A DNA stretch of 19,844 bases from an uncultured Demequina sp. (GTDB lineage: Bacteria; Actinomycetota; Actinomycetes; Actinomycetales; Demequinaceae). Of the stretch, positions 1-7,729 are shown piece after piece. Position numbers and translations under genes: made by a program. Where the stretch lies: the NCBI GenBank assembly GCA_937925595.1, contig CALALQ010000122.1:1-19844 (forward strand), read 5' to 3'. The notes below the pieces were generated by a model. It was not told where the DNA came from, searched no databases, and saw only the letters and a list, made by a program, of their open reading frames with translations. Position 1 is the stretch's first letter; each line of letters starts with the position of its first letter.

Positions 1-3000
1 GCAGCCGTTACAACGGCTGCGATCCTCGGCACTGGCGTGATGGCGGGCTCAGCCGTCCCCGCCCACGCCGCTGTAGGGGGTGGCGGAACCGGGGGCGGCG
101 GGGGCGGAGGCAGCGCGAGTAGCAGCTACTGGCTGTTCACGCTGGATAACAACCTCGCCCCAACAGGTAACGCCATCACACCAGAACAGGGATGGGGCCA
201 GGCGTCAATCGACTACTTCAATAACGCGATGACCCAGCAGGGGACGTGGGCCGTCTCAGGTCCCCTGGATGGCACGAACTCAGGGCTCAACGCCGCCTGC
301 ACCACCGCGATCGACCAAGCGATCGCGCGAAGCAATGGCGCAGCTACTCGTGCGCGTGTCGTGCAGGTGGGCGTCTCGGTCGGCGCGTCGGGCGGCAGAA
401 AGTATCTCGGGTGGGGTGGCACCTACCAGACGATGCTCAACTGGTACAACGGCCTGACGTCGCAGACGTATTGGCAGCCCGACATCAAGACAACGACCGA
501 ACCAGCGGCTCTTGAAGCGATCCACGACAACTTCACGGCCAACATCACTCAGGTGACTCCGCGCATCGTGTGTGTTGCATTGAACAACCTCGAGCCGGCT
601 CCGCCTGCCTACGACCTGTCGGTTACCACCGACAAGACGGGCACCTTCGACGCCGCCGGTTCCACCGGCTCGGTCTCTGACACGATTCACTCCAGCAACA
701 ACGGCTCGTCGATCAGCGAGAGCGTCGATGCGCAGGTCGTCCTGCACTGGGACGGTCTCGAGGGCAACAGCAAGCAGGTGAGCAAGACCGCGTCGATCAC
801 GAACAACGGTGACACCCAGTCGCCGAGCTTCTCGCCGAGTGACTTCGGCTGGAGCGCGTGGCCGTCGGGTCAGTTCTGGTTCGACGTCGTCGTCCCCCAG
901 CAGGGCAAGATGGCGGGCTCCGTCGACACCCCGGACCGCGATCCTCGTGAGACCTGGACGGCGACGCCGGCCAACCCCAGCAAGACGCTCACGGTCGGCA
1001 ATCCCGCTCGCGAGCTCGGCGACTCCGAGGAGCTCGCTTCGGGCATGGTCTACGACGCTCGCATCACGGCGAACCCGAACGGGTACACCTCCGCGATGAC
1101 GATCTACGACACGCTGCAGACCGACACGGCCTGGATCGGCTCGTCGACGGCAGATGACTCGAGCGCGGTCTACGTGCTCGACCCGAGCGGCAACAAGGTC
1201 TCGGATGCCACGATCAAGATCGATCGCTCGGCCGCCGGCAGGATCACCATCTCGGGCCGCGTCGCGAACATCAGCGACAGCAACTCGACGGGGAACTACA
1301 CGCTGGTCGTGCCGACCTACGTGCAGCCCACGACGAGCGACTACGACCTCACCGATGGCAGCGAGGTCTGCTACGCGGATGCGTCGATGAACGACAGCTC
1401 GAAGTGCCTCACGGGCAACGACGAGACCACCCACAAGGTGACTCCCGCACCCGACAAGGTGTGGGTTCTCGACGAGAACGGCGCGCTCGTCGCGGCGGAC
1501 CCCTCGCAGACCAACCAGGTGAGCGCGGACCAGAAGGTCTTCCTCCCGGGTGATGCTGTGAGCGCCGTCGTGAACGGCTCGATCCACAAGGCTCTCGCCT
1601 CGAACCTCGACACGTACAAGCTGATCGACGACTGGACGAAGGCAGCGCAGTACGTCGACTTCTCCGACGCGAGCAAGGCGAAGGTCTTCTATGAGACCGC
1701 CCCGGGCTCGGGTCAGTTCGCCGACGTGACGAGCCAGTTCGACGTGAGCGTGTCCGGCACGGTCAGCACGGCGACGGCGAAGGCAGCGTTCCTCTCCGCG
1801 ACGGCGGGTCAGTCGGGCGACCACAAGACCAAGCTCGTCGTGTCGGGGAACTTCCGCACCGACTACGACACCAACGGGGCGACGGTCCAGCTCTTCAACG
1901 ACGGCTCCGAGGTCTGGAACAACCAGACGGTCACCACGAACGAACCGCCCGTATTCACCTGGACGCCCAACCCGAACAAGCAGGTGCTCGGTAGCGCCGA
2001 GGAGTCCGGCGACAAGGCGCACAGCGACATCAACGGCCTCTCCGTGTTCCCGGGCCAGAAGCTCGAGTACTCGGTCGGCGTCGACCTCCGCGTCCCCGCG
2101 GGCACCGCTCGCGGTGTGAAGACCCTCGCCGTGCAGGACGTGTACGACGTGCAGTTCGACCCGGACAAGGCCTCGGTGGAGTTCTGGGACTCGCGTGACG
2201 CGCAGAACCCGAAGCCCATCGCGCGGAACGCCTACGCGCTCACGTGGGATGCCGCGACGCACTCGTTCACGGTGACGTTCACCGATGCGTGGATCAAGGC
2301 CAACACGCAGACGACTGACGCGAACAGCGAGTGGTCGACGAAGGGTTGGCTGACGATGCGCTTCACCGGCACGGTCAAGTCCACGGCGGCCGCCGGCTCG
2401 ACGGTCAAGAACCAGGCGTTCGAGATCATCAACGGCGTCAAGACGGCGACGGAGATCCCCACGGTCACCGTGCCGAAGGTCGAGCCCCACAAGGAAGACC
2501 TGAGCACCGACCTGGTTGACATCGACGGCAAGACGGTCGTGCAGGGAGACCACCTCCTGTACCGCCTGACCCTCGACGCCGGCCCATCGCGCGACCAACT
2601 CGCGTACAACGTCCACAAGCTCGGCATGGTCGACGACTATGACGAGCAGTACCTCGACCTCACGGCCGAGGGTGTGCGCGTCGTCAACAAGGCGACCGGC
2701 GAGGACGTCACGGCGAAGTTCAACGTGCAGGTCACCGACGGTGTCGCCTACGTGTTCGCGAAGCAGGTCGACTCGAAGAACGCGTACGGCGAGACGCTGG
2801 CGGGCGACCCCCAGCCGACTGATCTCAAGGCGTACGACGCGAGCACGATCGACGCTCAGAAGACGCCGATCATCGACCAGTCGCTGCTGGGCCAGAGGTA
2901 CTGGGTCACCCTCGACACCACGGTGAAGAAGGTGACGGACGGCTACACGATCAAGAACCAGGCGATCGAGAACATCGAGAACGCGCACCTGGCCACCGAG

Positions 3001-4110
3001 ATTGTCTCGAACCCGCTCAAGGACATCGACCCCACCAAGGACGTCGTCATCAGCGAGCAGACGAAGGACAACTCGATCAACCAGGCCGAGGTGAAGCTGA
3101 ACAGCACGTTCAACTACCGTCTCAACAGCTCGGAGATCCCGGCCAACCGGGCGTACGCGGCGAAGAACTGGTCCCTCACGGACAAGTTCGACGTGGTGCA
3201 CGATCAGTACACCGGCATCTGGGCGATCTACGCGAATGAGGACCTCTACGACGGGCGGACCCTGCTCGCCAAGAAGGGCGCGCTGCTGAATGACTCGGCC
3301 GGGCACGAGAGCGAAGCGCTGAAGGGCCTGTTCACCGTGACGTTCGACGAGTCGAGCTACACCTTCGTGGCGACGGCGACCCAGAAGTACCTGGATCTCG
3401 TCAACACGCGGGGCGACCTCGCTCAGTCGTTTTCGGTCTACACCCAGATGATCCGCATCGCTCCCGCCGACAGGGTGGACAACCAGACGACGGAGAACTA
3501 CAACACCGTCGACCGCGCGTCCAACATCGTCTGGACCACGACGTCAGAGAACCCGGCAATCAGCCTTGTGAAGTACACCCTCGACCAGGGCGTGAGCGCT
3601 GGAGATCATGACACCGAAAGCGACGCCGACCGACTGAACTCGGCCAGCGACAGCGTCGAGGTCGGGTTCCACATCACCAACACCGGTGACGTGGCGCTGA
3701 AGAACGTGGTCCTCACCGACTCCACCCATCAGGGTCTGGCGGGGACGGTTGAAGGCATCACCTGCGCCGATGGGACGCTGTCACCTTCCGAAATCGGCGA
3801 CCTGGCGGTCGGGCAGTCGATCGACTGCGTCGGAACGCTGCACGGCATGGAAGCGAACGCCCTGCACGGCGACACGGCCGCCGTTACCGGTGAGTCCAGC
3901 TACACCGGGAAAACGGTCACCGCCACGGACCCCTGGTTCGCGAAGGCACCCGCGGCCGCTCCTGCTGGCGCACTGGCGATCACGGGTCTGGATGCCGGGT
4001 CGATGGGTCCGTGGGTTGCGGGCGCCGTCATCGCGGTCCTGGCGGGTCTGACGGTCGCGGGCGTGCGCGTGGTGCGTCGACGCCGCTCAAGCGAGCAGCT
4101 GACGGACTGA
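1..4110 (+). CDS. Large LAxTG-anchored surface adhesin with antigen I/II-like stalk domains (5' end missing)
   Basis: The reading frame is open from base 1, where a hydrophobic signal-peptide core is already under way. It ends in an AHA signal-peptidase site near position 70, so the true start lies upstream of the window. A glycine-rich tract follows (about 73-110). The middle holds tandem extended domains. Three share the pattern of an opening GxxxxYxxxxD-type strand (near 2050, 2540 and 3110), and the first two close with a KNQAxExI...TEI motif (near 2407 and 2953). This resembles antigen I/II C-terminal and isopeptide-forming pilin/adhesin domains, in which Lys-Asn bonds stabilise the stalk. 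A DUF11-like domain lies near 3560-3950. The C terminus has LAITG (3973-3987), a hydrophobic segment and an Arg cluster, a sorting signal of the LAxTG type used by class E sortases in actinomycetes. Its place ahead of T4SS genes suggests a mating-pair adhesin, analogous to PrgB of pCF10. That role is inferred. Confidence 0.85.
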   Translation, partial: AAVTTAAILGTGVMAGSAVPAHAAVGGGGTGGGGGGGSASSSYWLFTLDNNLAPTGNAITPEQGWGQASIDYFNNAMTQQGTWAVSGPLDGTNSGLNAACTTAIDQAIARSNGAATRARVVQVGVSVGASGGRKYLGWGGTYQTMLNWYNGLTSQTYWQPDIKTTTEPAALEAIHDNFTANITQVTPRIVCVALNNLEPAPPAYDLSVTTDKTGTFDAAGSTGSVSDTIHSSNNGSSISESVDAQVVLHWDGLEGNSKQVSKTASITNNGDTQSPSFSPSDFGWSAWPSGQFWFDVVVPQQGKMAGSVDTPDRDPRETWTATPANPSKTLTVGNPARELGDSEELASGMVYDARITANPNGYTSAMTIYDTLQTDTAWIGSSTADDSSAVYVLDPSGNKVSDATIKIDRSAAGRITISGRVANISDSNSTGNYTLVVPTYVQPTTSDYDLTDGSEVCYADASMNDSSKCLTGNDETTHKVTPAPDKVWVLDENGALVAADPSQTNQVSADQKVFLPGDAVSAVVNGSIHKALASNLDTYKLIDDWTKAAQYVDFSDASKAKVFYETAPGSGQFADVTSQFDVSVSGTVSTATAKAAFLSATAGQSGDHKTKLVVSGNFRTDYDTNGATVQLFNDGSEVWNNQTVTTNEPPVFTWTPNPNKQVLGSAEESGDKAHSDINGLSVFPGQKLEYSVGVDLRVPAGTARGVKTLAVQDVYDVQFDPDKASVEFWDSRDAQNPKPIARNAYALTWDAATHSFTVTFTDAWIKANTQTTDANSEWSTKGWLTMRFTGTVKSTAAAGSTVKNQAFEIINGVKTATEIPTVTVPKVEPHKEDLSTDLVDIDGKTVVQGDHLLYRLTLDAGPSRDQLAYNVHKLGMVDDYDEQYLDLTAEGVRVVNKATGEDVTAKFNVQVTDGVAYVFAKQVDSKNAYGETLAGDPQPTDLKAYDASTIDAQKTPIIDQSLLGQRYWVTLDTTVKKVTDGYTIKNQAIENIENAHLATEIVSNPLKDIDPTKDVVISEQTKDNSINQAEVKLNSTFNYRLNSSEIPANRAYAAKNWSLTDKFDVVHDQYTGIWAIYANEDLYDGRTLLAKKGALLNDSAGHESEALKGLFTVTFDESSYTFVATATQKYLDLVNTRGDLAQSFSVYTQMIRIAPADRVDNQTTENYNTVDRASNIVWTTTSENPAISLVKYTLDQGVSAGDHDTESDADRLNSASDSVEVGFHITNTGDVALKNVVLTDSTHQGLAGTVEGITCADGTLSPSEIGDLAVGQSIDCVGTLHGMEANALHGDTAAVTGESSYTGKTVTATDPWFAKAPAAAPAGALAITGLDAGSMGPWVAGAVIAVLAGLTVAGVRVVRRRRSSEQLTD

Positions 4111-4119
4111 CGTTCGGTA

Positions 4120-4165
4120 GGGCTCTAGGTCAGAGCACGGTGTCACCGTCCTCTGCCTAGAGCCC
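4120..4165 (+). terminator. Hairpin terminator after the adhesin gene
   Basis: The sequence GGGCTCTAGGTCAGAG (4120-4135) pairs with CTCTGCCTAGAGCCC (4151-4165), giving a 15-bp stem with one bulged T. The intervening bases contain a second nested stem, ACGGT/ACCGT. It begins ten bases after the adhesin stop. There is no T-tract, which is common for actinobacterial terminators. It probably separates adhesin transcription from the T4SS operon. Confidence 0.75.
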
Positions 4166-4248
4166 CCGGAGCCGCCCCGCGAGGGGTCGGCACCTTGACC
4201 GCTCCGGTGTCGAGCAGCTTGCCGGCACGACGACATCGGAGCACCCAC

Positions 4249-4274
4249 GCCGGGCGGGCTACGGCCCGCCCGGC
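4249..4274 (+). promoter_or_regulatory. Perfect 11-bp stem with UACG tetraloop in the probable 5' leader of the T4SS operon
   Basis: GCCGGGCGGGC and GCCCGCCCGGC pair without mismatch around a TACG loop closed by C-G. This is the exceptionally stable cUACGg tetraloop class. It ends 24 bases before the ATG of the first operon gene and 13 bases before its GGAG ribosome-binding site. No T-tract follows. It could be a second terminator, an mRNA-stabilising 5' leader hairpin, or an attenuating or protein-binding element. The remainder of 4166-4248 shows no clear promoter. Confidence 0.6.
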
Positions 4275-4298
4275 ACCCTCAGCCTACGGAGACCCCTG

Positions 4299-4877
4299 AT
4301 GAGCATTCAGGCCATACCCACCCCACCCACCTCCGCCCCTGCGCAGCCCGTGAGCGATCGGGCACGAGTAGATCGCTTCGTCCGCGTGACGGGTCCCGAC
4401 ATCTTGTGCCTTGCTCTGCAGCCCGAATGCGCGGATCTCCTCGGCGATCTTGACCCCCTCGACGGATGCCAGCCCAGTCGTGACTGGCGCAGAATCGGGC
4501 TCCCGCTCCGGCGGTACCTCGCTCTCATGCGCAGCGATCAGGAGGATCTCCTTCAGGCCAGCCCCGGCGGGGAGATGACAGCAGCGTTCCGGGGCGCGGG
4601 ATCGGATGCCGCGTTCGTGGAGACGTATCTCCCGTACATCGCGGCCGAGGCACGGCTGACCGCCCATGTGACGAGTAGCGCCGTCGGCCGAGACATCGCC
4701 GCGACGGTGCGTCTCGCCTCCGTCGTCGCGGCACTATCCTCCTCGGCCCTCAGCATCGCGGGCATCCCCGAGGGTCTGCGCGTGATCGACGAGAACGTCG
4801 CCGCTTTCACCCGCCCGCGGACGAGTTCACGCGGTCGCGTCGTTCGTCGTCCCTTTCCGCATCTCGTGACGGCGTAG
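4299..4877 (+). CDS. Hypothetical protein, first gene of the T4SS operon
   Basis: This 192-residue protein is not one I recognise. ATG 4299 is preceded by GGAG (4288-4291) at a seven-base spacing. The N terminus is Pro/Thr-rich (residues 1-18). An acidic stretch rich in Asp, Leu and Cys follows, around residues 33-56. An Ala/Ser/Val-rich helical region (about 108-156) may be amphipathic, and the tail is Arg-rich and basic. No signal peptide or definite transmembrane segment is visible. It overlaps the ribosome-binding site of the next gene, so the two are probably co-transcribed and coupled. Its position at the head of the transfer operon suggests a cytoplasmic regulatory or accessory role in conjugation, but nothing in the sequence shows which. 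Confidence 0.65.
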   Translation: MSIQAIPTPPTSAPAQPVSDRARVDRFVRVTGPDILCLALQPECADLLGDLDPLDGCQPSRDWRRIGLPLRRYLALMRSDQEDLLQASPGGEMTAAFRGAGSDAAFVETYLPYIAAEARLTAHVTSSAVGRDIAATVRLASVVAALSSSALSIAGIPEGLRVIDENVAAFTRPRTSSRGRVVRRPFPHLVTA

Positions 4878-4888
4878 GTGGCATGGGA

Positions 4889-5320
4889 ATGCATCCGAAC
4901 CGTTCCCTGCTGGAGATGGTCGCGCATCTCACCGATGGTCGCGAAGTGCTGGTGCCGTATGCGTGGGCTGGTCACTATTCTCGTTCGTCGCCTAAGGCCT
5001 CGCCTGTCGTGAGGACGTTGCTGGGCAAGGGGCCGGCTCATCCCTTCAGTGGTGTGCAGACGGTTGTTGTGGAATTGGTGAACGGGCGTACGTGGGTCTT
5101 GAATCCCGAGCTGCTCGCGCACCATCGGTCGTGCGAGATGTGCGCGCCGATCTGGGAGCGCCTGGGCGCTCGCCTCGATGACATTCCCGTCGACGGGATG
5201 CTCTTCGCCGCCGCCGAGCTCCACCTCACAAGCGGCCCTGCGTTCCTCCTGGTCGACGTCGAGGATCTCGACGGGCGCAGCACGGAAGACGGTGTCGTTT
5301 CCGGGAGAGAGCGTGTCTGA
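4889..5320 (+). CDS. Hypothetical protein with HHxxCxxC motif
   Basis: This protein of about 143 residues is unrecognised. I prefer ATG 4889 because AGGTGG (4876-4881) lies seven bases before it. The earlier in-frame ATG at 4883 is only one base from that sequence. Counting from 4883, residues 80-87 read His-His-Arg-Ser-Cys-Glu-Met-Cys, a possible metal site. The rest is soluble-looking alternating alpha/beta sequence with several short hydrophobic strands (VVVELV, FLLVDVED). The last eight bases overlap the next gene, which implies translational coupling. Codon use here is slightly less GC-rich than in the flanking T4SS genes. Possibilities include a small DNA-binding or accessory protein of the transfer operon. 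Confidence 0.6.
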   Translation: MHPNRSLLEMVAHLTDGREVLVPYAWAGHYSRSSPKASPVVRTLLGKGPAHPFSGVQTVVVELVNGRTWVLNPELLAHHRSCEMCAPIWERLGARLDDIPVDGMLFAAAELHLTSGPAFLLVDVEDLDGRSTEDGVVSGRERV

Positions 5321-6032
5321 GAGCGATGCGCTGGAGGCTGCAGACGCTGAAGAGTCCATCGATGCGTTGCGGCGACGCCGGGGGCTGAGGGGTGCGCAGC
5401 TGAACGCGTTCATCCGTGATCGCACTGGCGGCTGCAAGGCGCTAGGGGATGCGTGGCCGCGGTCGGAGTGGGAGTCGGCTCGGAAGGTTCAGGCGGAGCT
5501 TCGCCCTTCGACGAGGGGGCCGGGTGCCTTCTATGTGAGAAAGGGCATCCCGCCGTGGCTTCGCGCGGCGCTTCGCGGGGTGCCGTTGCTGAAGGCGAGT
5601 CATTGCGCTTTCCCCGCATGGTTTGCCGTCGCGTCACCGCTGGTCGACTGGTTCGCGCTTGCGGACGCTCAGCCCGATCTGAGGGTCACAAGCGATGTGC
5701 GCTGCGGCGCGCCGTCAATCGATGATCTCCGCGGCGCCGCCCGCCTCGCCGCCGAATACTCCGGCCGCCTGGTTCTGCACGTCGTCCTCGCCCCTATCTC
5801 GGAGGCGGCGGAGGTTGAAGCCATCGTCGTCGGAGTCGCCCTGACCGGGGCTGGGGCCGGTGTCGCGCTGCTGCCTGCCGTGATCACCGACCAGCTCGGT
5901 TTCGGCCCGTCGCGACGGCTGACGTTCTCCCTCCCGCCGAGCACGGAACCGACGCTGCTGGCCTGGGAATGGGGCGATCCGCTGTTGAACGTGCCCTTCG
6001 GCTCGCTGAGCGACTCCATGGCCATGCCATGA
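5313..6032 (+). CDS. Hypothetical protein upstream of the T4SS channel genes
   Basis: This protein of about 239 residues is unrecognised. The frame is open from 5178, but the upstream portion lies inside the preceding gene and is Ser/Pro-rich shadow sequence. I chose GTG 5313, which has GGGAG (5303-5307) five bases upstream and overlaps the previous stop by eight bases. The N terminus is charged and Arg-rich (residues 20-65). Two apolar stretches follow (about 95-115 and 165-190) and could be membrane-associated, but they are not convincing transmembrane helices. The C-terminal part looks beta-rich, with several Trp residues. It is followed by a 106-base gap before the VirB2-like gene, so the channel genes may have an extra promoter. 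No function can be assigned. Confidence 0.65.
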   Translation: MSESDALEAADAEESIDALRRRRGLRGAQLNAFIRDRTGGCKALGDAWPRSEWESARKVQAELRPSTRGPGAFYVRKGIPPWLRAALRGVPLLKASHCAFPAWFAVASPLVDWFALADAQPDLRVTSDVRCGAPSIDDLRGAARLAAEYSGRLVLHVVLAPISEAAEVEAIVVGVALTGAGAGVALLPAVITDQLGFGPSRRLTFSLPPSTEPTLLAWEWGDPLLNVPFGSLSDSMAMP

Positions 6033-6138
6033 CGAGAGATCCGTGTCAGGCAGGTCCCGCGCCGATCCCTCTCCCCGAAAAGCTCCTGCCCGGTTCACGC
6101 CGCGAGCAGGGATACGTCACCGACAAAGAAAGAAAGTC

Positions 6139-6351
6139 ATGCCCGAAATTCTCAAGACTGTCCTCGATTTGATCTCGCAGTTCGCCATTTTGGGTGGCGG
6201 ATTGTGGCTGCTGTGGGGTGCGATTGTGCTCGGCGGTGGCCTTCGCGACCACAACGGCCCACAGATTCAGACGGGCGTCTGGCAGATCGTCGGCGGCGGG
6301 CTCATCCTGGCTGCTGCCGGCCTGTTTAAGACCCTCACGGTCGGCTGGTGA
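6139..6351 (+). CDS. VirB2/Maff2/TcpD-like small membrane protein of the T4SS
   Basis: This is a 70-residue protein. An upstream in-frame ATG at 6043 would add a basic, non-hydrophobic extension and has no good ribosome site. ATG 6139 follows a purine-rich AAAGAAAGAAAG and gives a clean membrane protein. It has two hydrophobic segments (residues about 12-34 and 45-64) separated by a short polar loop, with a GGG motif in each segment. Small two-helix proteins of this type sit directly before the VirB6-like gene in Gram-positive conjugation modules, under the names Maff2, TcpD, PrgF and VirB2-like. The role would be a channel or pilin-like subunit. Seven bases separate it from the next GTG start. 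Confidence 0.7.
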   Translation: MPEILKTVLDLISQFAILGGGLWLLWGAIVLGGGLRDHNGPQIQTGVWQIVGGGLILAAAGLFKTLTVGW

Positions 6352-6358
6352 CGGCCCC

Positions 6359-7198
6359 GTGACGGACCTGATCGTCGCGTGGCTCAACGCGGTGTCCCAG
6401 GGCGCGACCGTGGATATGAAGTGGGCGTTAGCCGCTCCGGCGGAGTACAGCCCTGTTGTCAGCTCGGCCATGGCTCTCCTGCACGACACGGTGGTGAAGC
6501 CTCTGACGGCGGTGATTCTCGCGATCATCGCGTCCCTGTCGTTGGCGACATCCTCCACCCGTGTGGAGGGTGATCGTGAGCTGGGGACGCGGATCATCGC
6601 GGCGACGATGTTCAAGATCGTGATGGTGGTGCTGCTGTGCCAGAACGCGCCGCTCATCCTCGACGCCATCACCCAGGTCTCCACATGGCTCAGCAAAACG
6701 GCGAACGGTGTCGACGTGGGCGCGGGAACACCGACCAACGCCCTCGGCGATTCGATGCGGGCATCCATCGACGCGGCCGGAACCATGTCGCAGCTGGTGA
6801 TCATCGTCATGCTTCTCGTTCCGTGGCTGCTCGTCGCGGCCGCTACGGCGATTGCTTCGGTGCTCGTCGTGGTCCGCTTCCTGCAGTTGTACGTCATGAG
6901 CGCGTTCGCCAGTCTGCCCCTGGCGTTCCTCGCGCACGAGGACACCAAGCAGATCGGCGTTGGGTATCTGAAGCGGTTCGCTGTCGTTGCTCTCAGCGGC
7001 GCTGTGCTGGTGATCGTGTCGAAGCTCTACCAGGCGCTCATCGGCGGCATCAGCGGAAGCACCCTGACCTACACCGGCGGCGATGTCATGAGCTTCCTGA
7101 CGTCGCACTTCGCCGGTTTTCTCGTGGGGCCCGTGGTTCTGATGTTCCTGCTTTTCGGCGCCAACAACCTGGCCAAGTCGATCCTCGGGGAGGGCTGA
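6359..7198 (+). CDS. VirB6/TrbL-like polytopic T4SS channel protein
   Basis: This is a 279-residue protein, starting at GTG 6359 in the junction with the preceding gene. The frame extends upstream, but there it only shadows the VirB2-like gene. About five to six hydrophobic helices are visible. They cluster around residues 45-62, 80-105, 143-180, 185-200, 209-235 and 245-270, with little soluble sequence. The size, topology and position between the small two-helix protein and PrgI match the VirB6/TrbL-like CD1112 family of Gram-positive T4SS. These proteins form the inner channel through which the relaxase-DNA complex passes. The stop is three bases before the PrgI start, indicating co-translation. 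The family call rests on topology and order more than on a unique motif. Confidence 0.8.
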   Translation: MTDLIVAWLNAVSQGATVDMKWALAAPAEYSPVVSSAMALLHDTVVKPLTAVILAIIASLSLATSSTRVEGDRELGTRIIAATMFKIVMVVLLCQNAPLILDAITQVSTWLSKTANGVDVGAGTPTNALGDSMRASIDAAGTMSQLVIIVMLLVPWLLVAAATAIASVLVVVRFLQLYVMSAFASLPLAFLAHEDTKQIGVGYLKRFAVVALSGAVLVIVSKLYQALIGGISGSTLTYTGGDVMSFLTSHFAGFLVGPVVLMFLLFGANNLAKSILGEG

Positions 7199-7201
7199 GC
7201 G

Positions 7202-7729
7202 ATGGCGTTGGAGATGAAAACGCACAAGGACATCGCCGCCTACGAGGCCAAGCCCATGTTCGGTCTCACCTGGCGGCAGATCGCAGCCCTCGCGATCATG
7301 CTCAGCGGCGGCGGTGTGGTCTTCTTCGGTCTGACCGCCATCGTGCTCTCCCTCTCGGGAACAACGCTGGTCGACGCGGTGTCCGCGCAGCTGCACACCA
7401 ACGGGACCGTCGACGGCGACTCCGACGCACTTCGCCGCGCGACGTCTCTGGCGATGGTTCCCACCCTTCTCGCCATGGCACCTGTCGCGCTGTGGGCATG
7501 GGTGCGCCCGATGGGGCTGCACGCAGAGACGTACGCCCAGTTCTTCTTCCGCCACAACCTCTCAGTGAAGGTCATCCACTATGACGACACCTACTCCGTC
7601 CTCCCGTCCGCAGAACCCGTACCTGCAGGATCTGACGCAGCTCCCCACGAGCCGAAACGACAAGCCCACCGGCAGCGGCCGCGCCCCGCAAAGCGCCTCT
7701 CGGAGCACGCGGCGAGTTCGGCGAAGTGA
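7202..7729 (+). CDS. prgI: PrgI family (VirB3-like) T4SS membrane protein
   Basis: This is a 175-residue protein. ATG 7202 is preceded by GGGGAGGG (7187-7194) at seven bases. The N terminus carries the PrgI signature: a Lys-Asp-Ile-xx-Tyr-Glu-x-Lys segment followed by FGLTWRQI leading into the first membrane helix (about 27-52). A second helix lies near 85-103 and is followed by a polar segment with a Tyr-Asp-Asp-Thr motif. PrgI proteins partner VirB4 at the membrane and are regarded as VirB3 equivalents. The last 50 residues are Ala/Pro/Arg/His-rich and low in complexity. They are encoded in the stretch overlapping the VirB4 gene by 149 bases, so this tail may be a by-product of the overlap. 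Confidence 0.85.
   Translation: MALEMKTHKDIAAYEAKPMFGLTWRQIAALAIMLSGGGVVFFGLTAIVLSLSGTTLVDAVSAQLHTNGTVDGDSDALRRATSLAMVPTLLAMAPVALWAWVRPMGLHAETYAQFFFRHNLSVKVIHYDDTYSVLPSAEPVPAGSDAAPHEPKRQAHRQRPRPAKRLSEHAASSAK

Noticed and set aside
280..3306. Long antisense open frame (about 1,000 codons) across the adhesin gene
   Set aside because: It is Arg/Val/Asp-rich low-quality sequence, mirrors the GC codon bias of the adhesin, and has no domain or ribosome site. It is a typical high-GC shadow.
4553..5437. Antisense open frame of 294 codons across the operon-head genes
   Set aside because: It is Arg-rich with no recognisable features. The plus-strand genes have ribosome sites and coupled junctions, which explain the region better.
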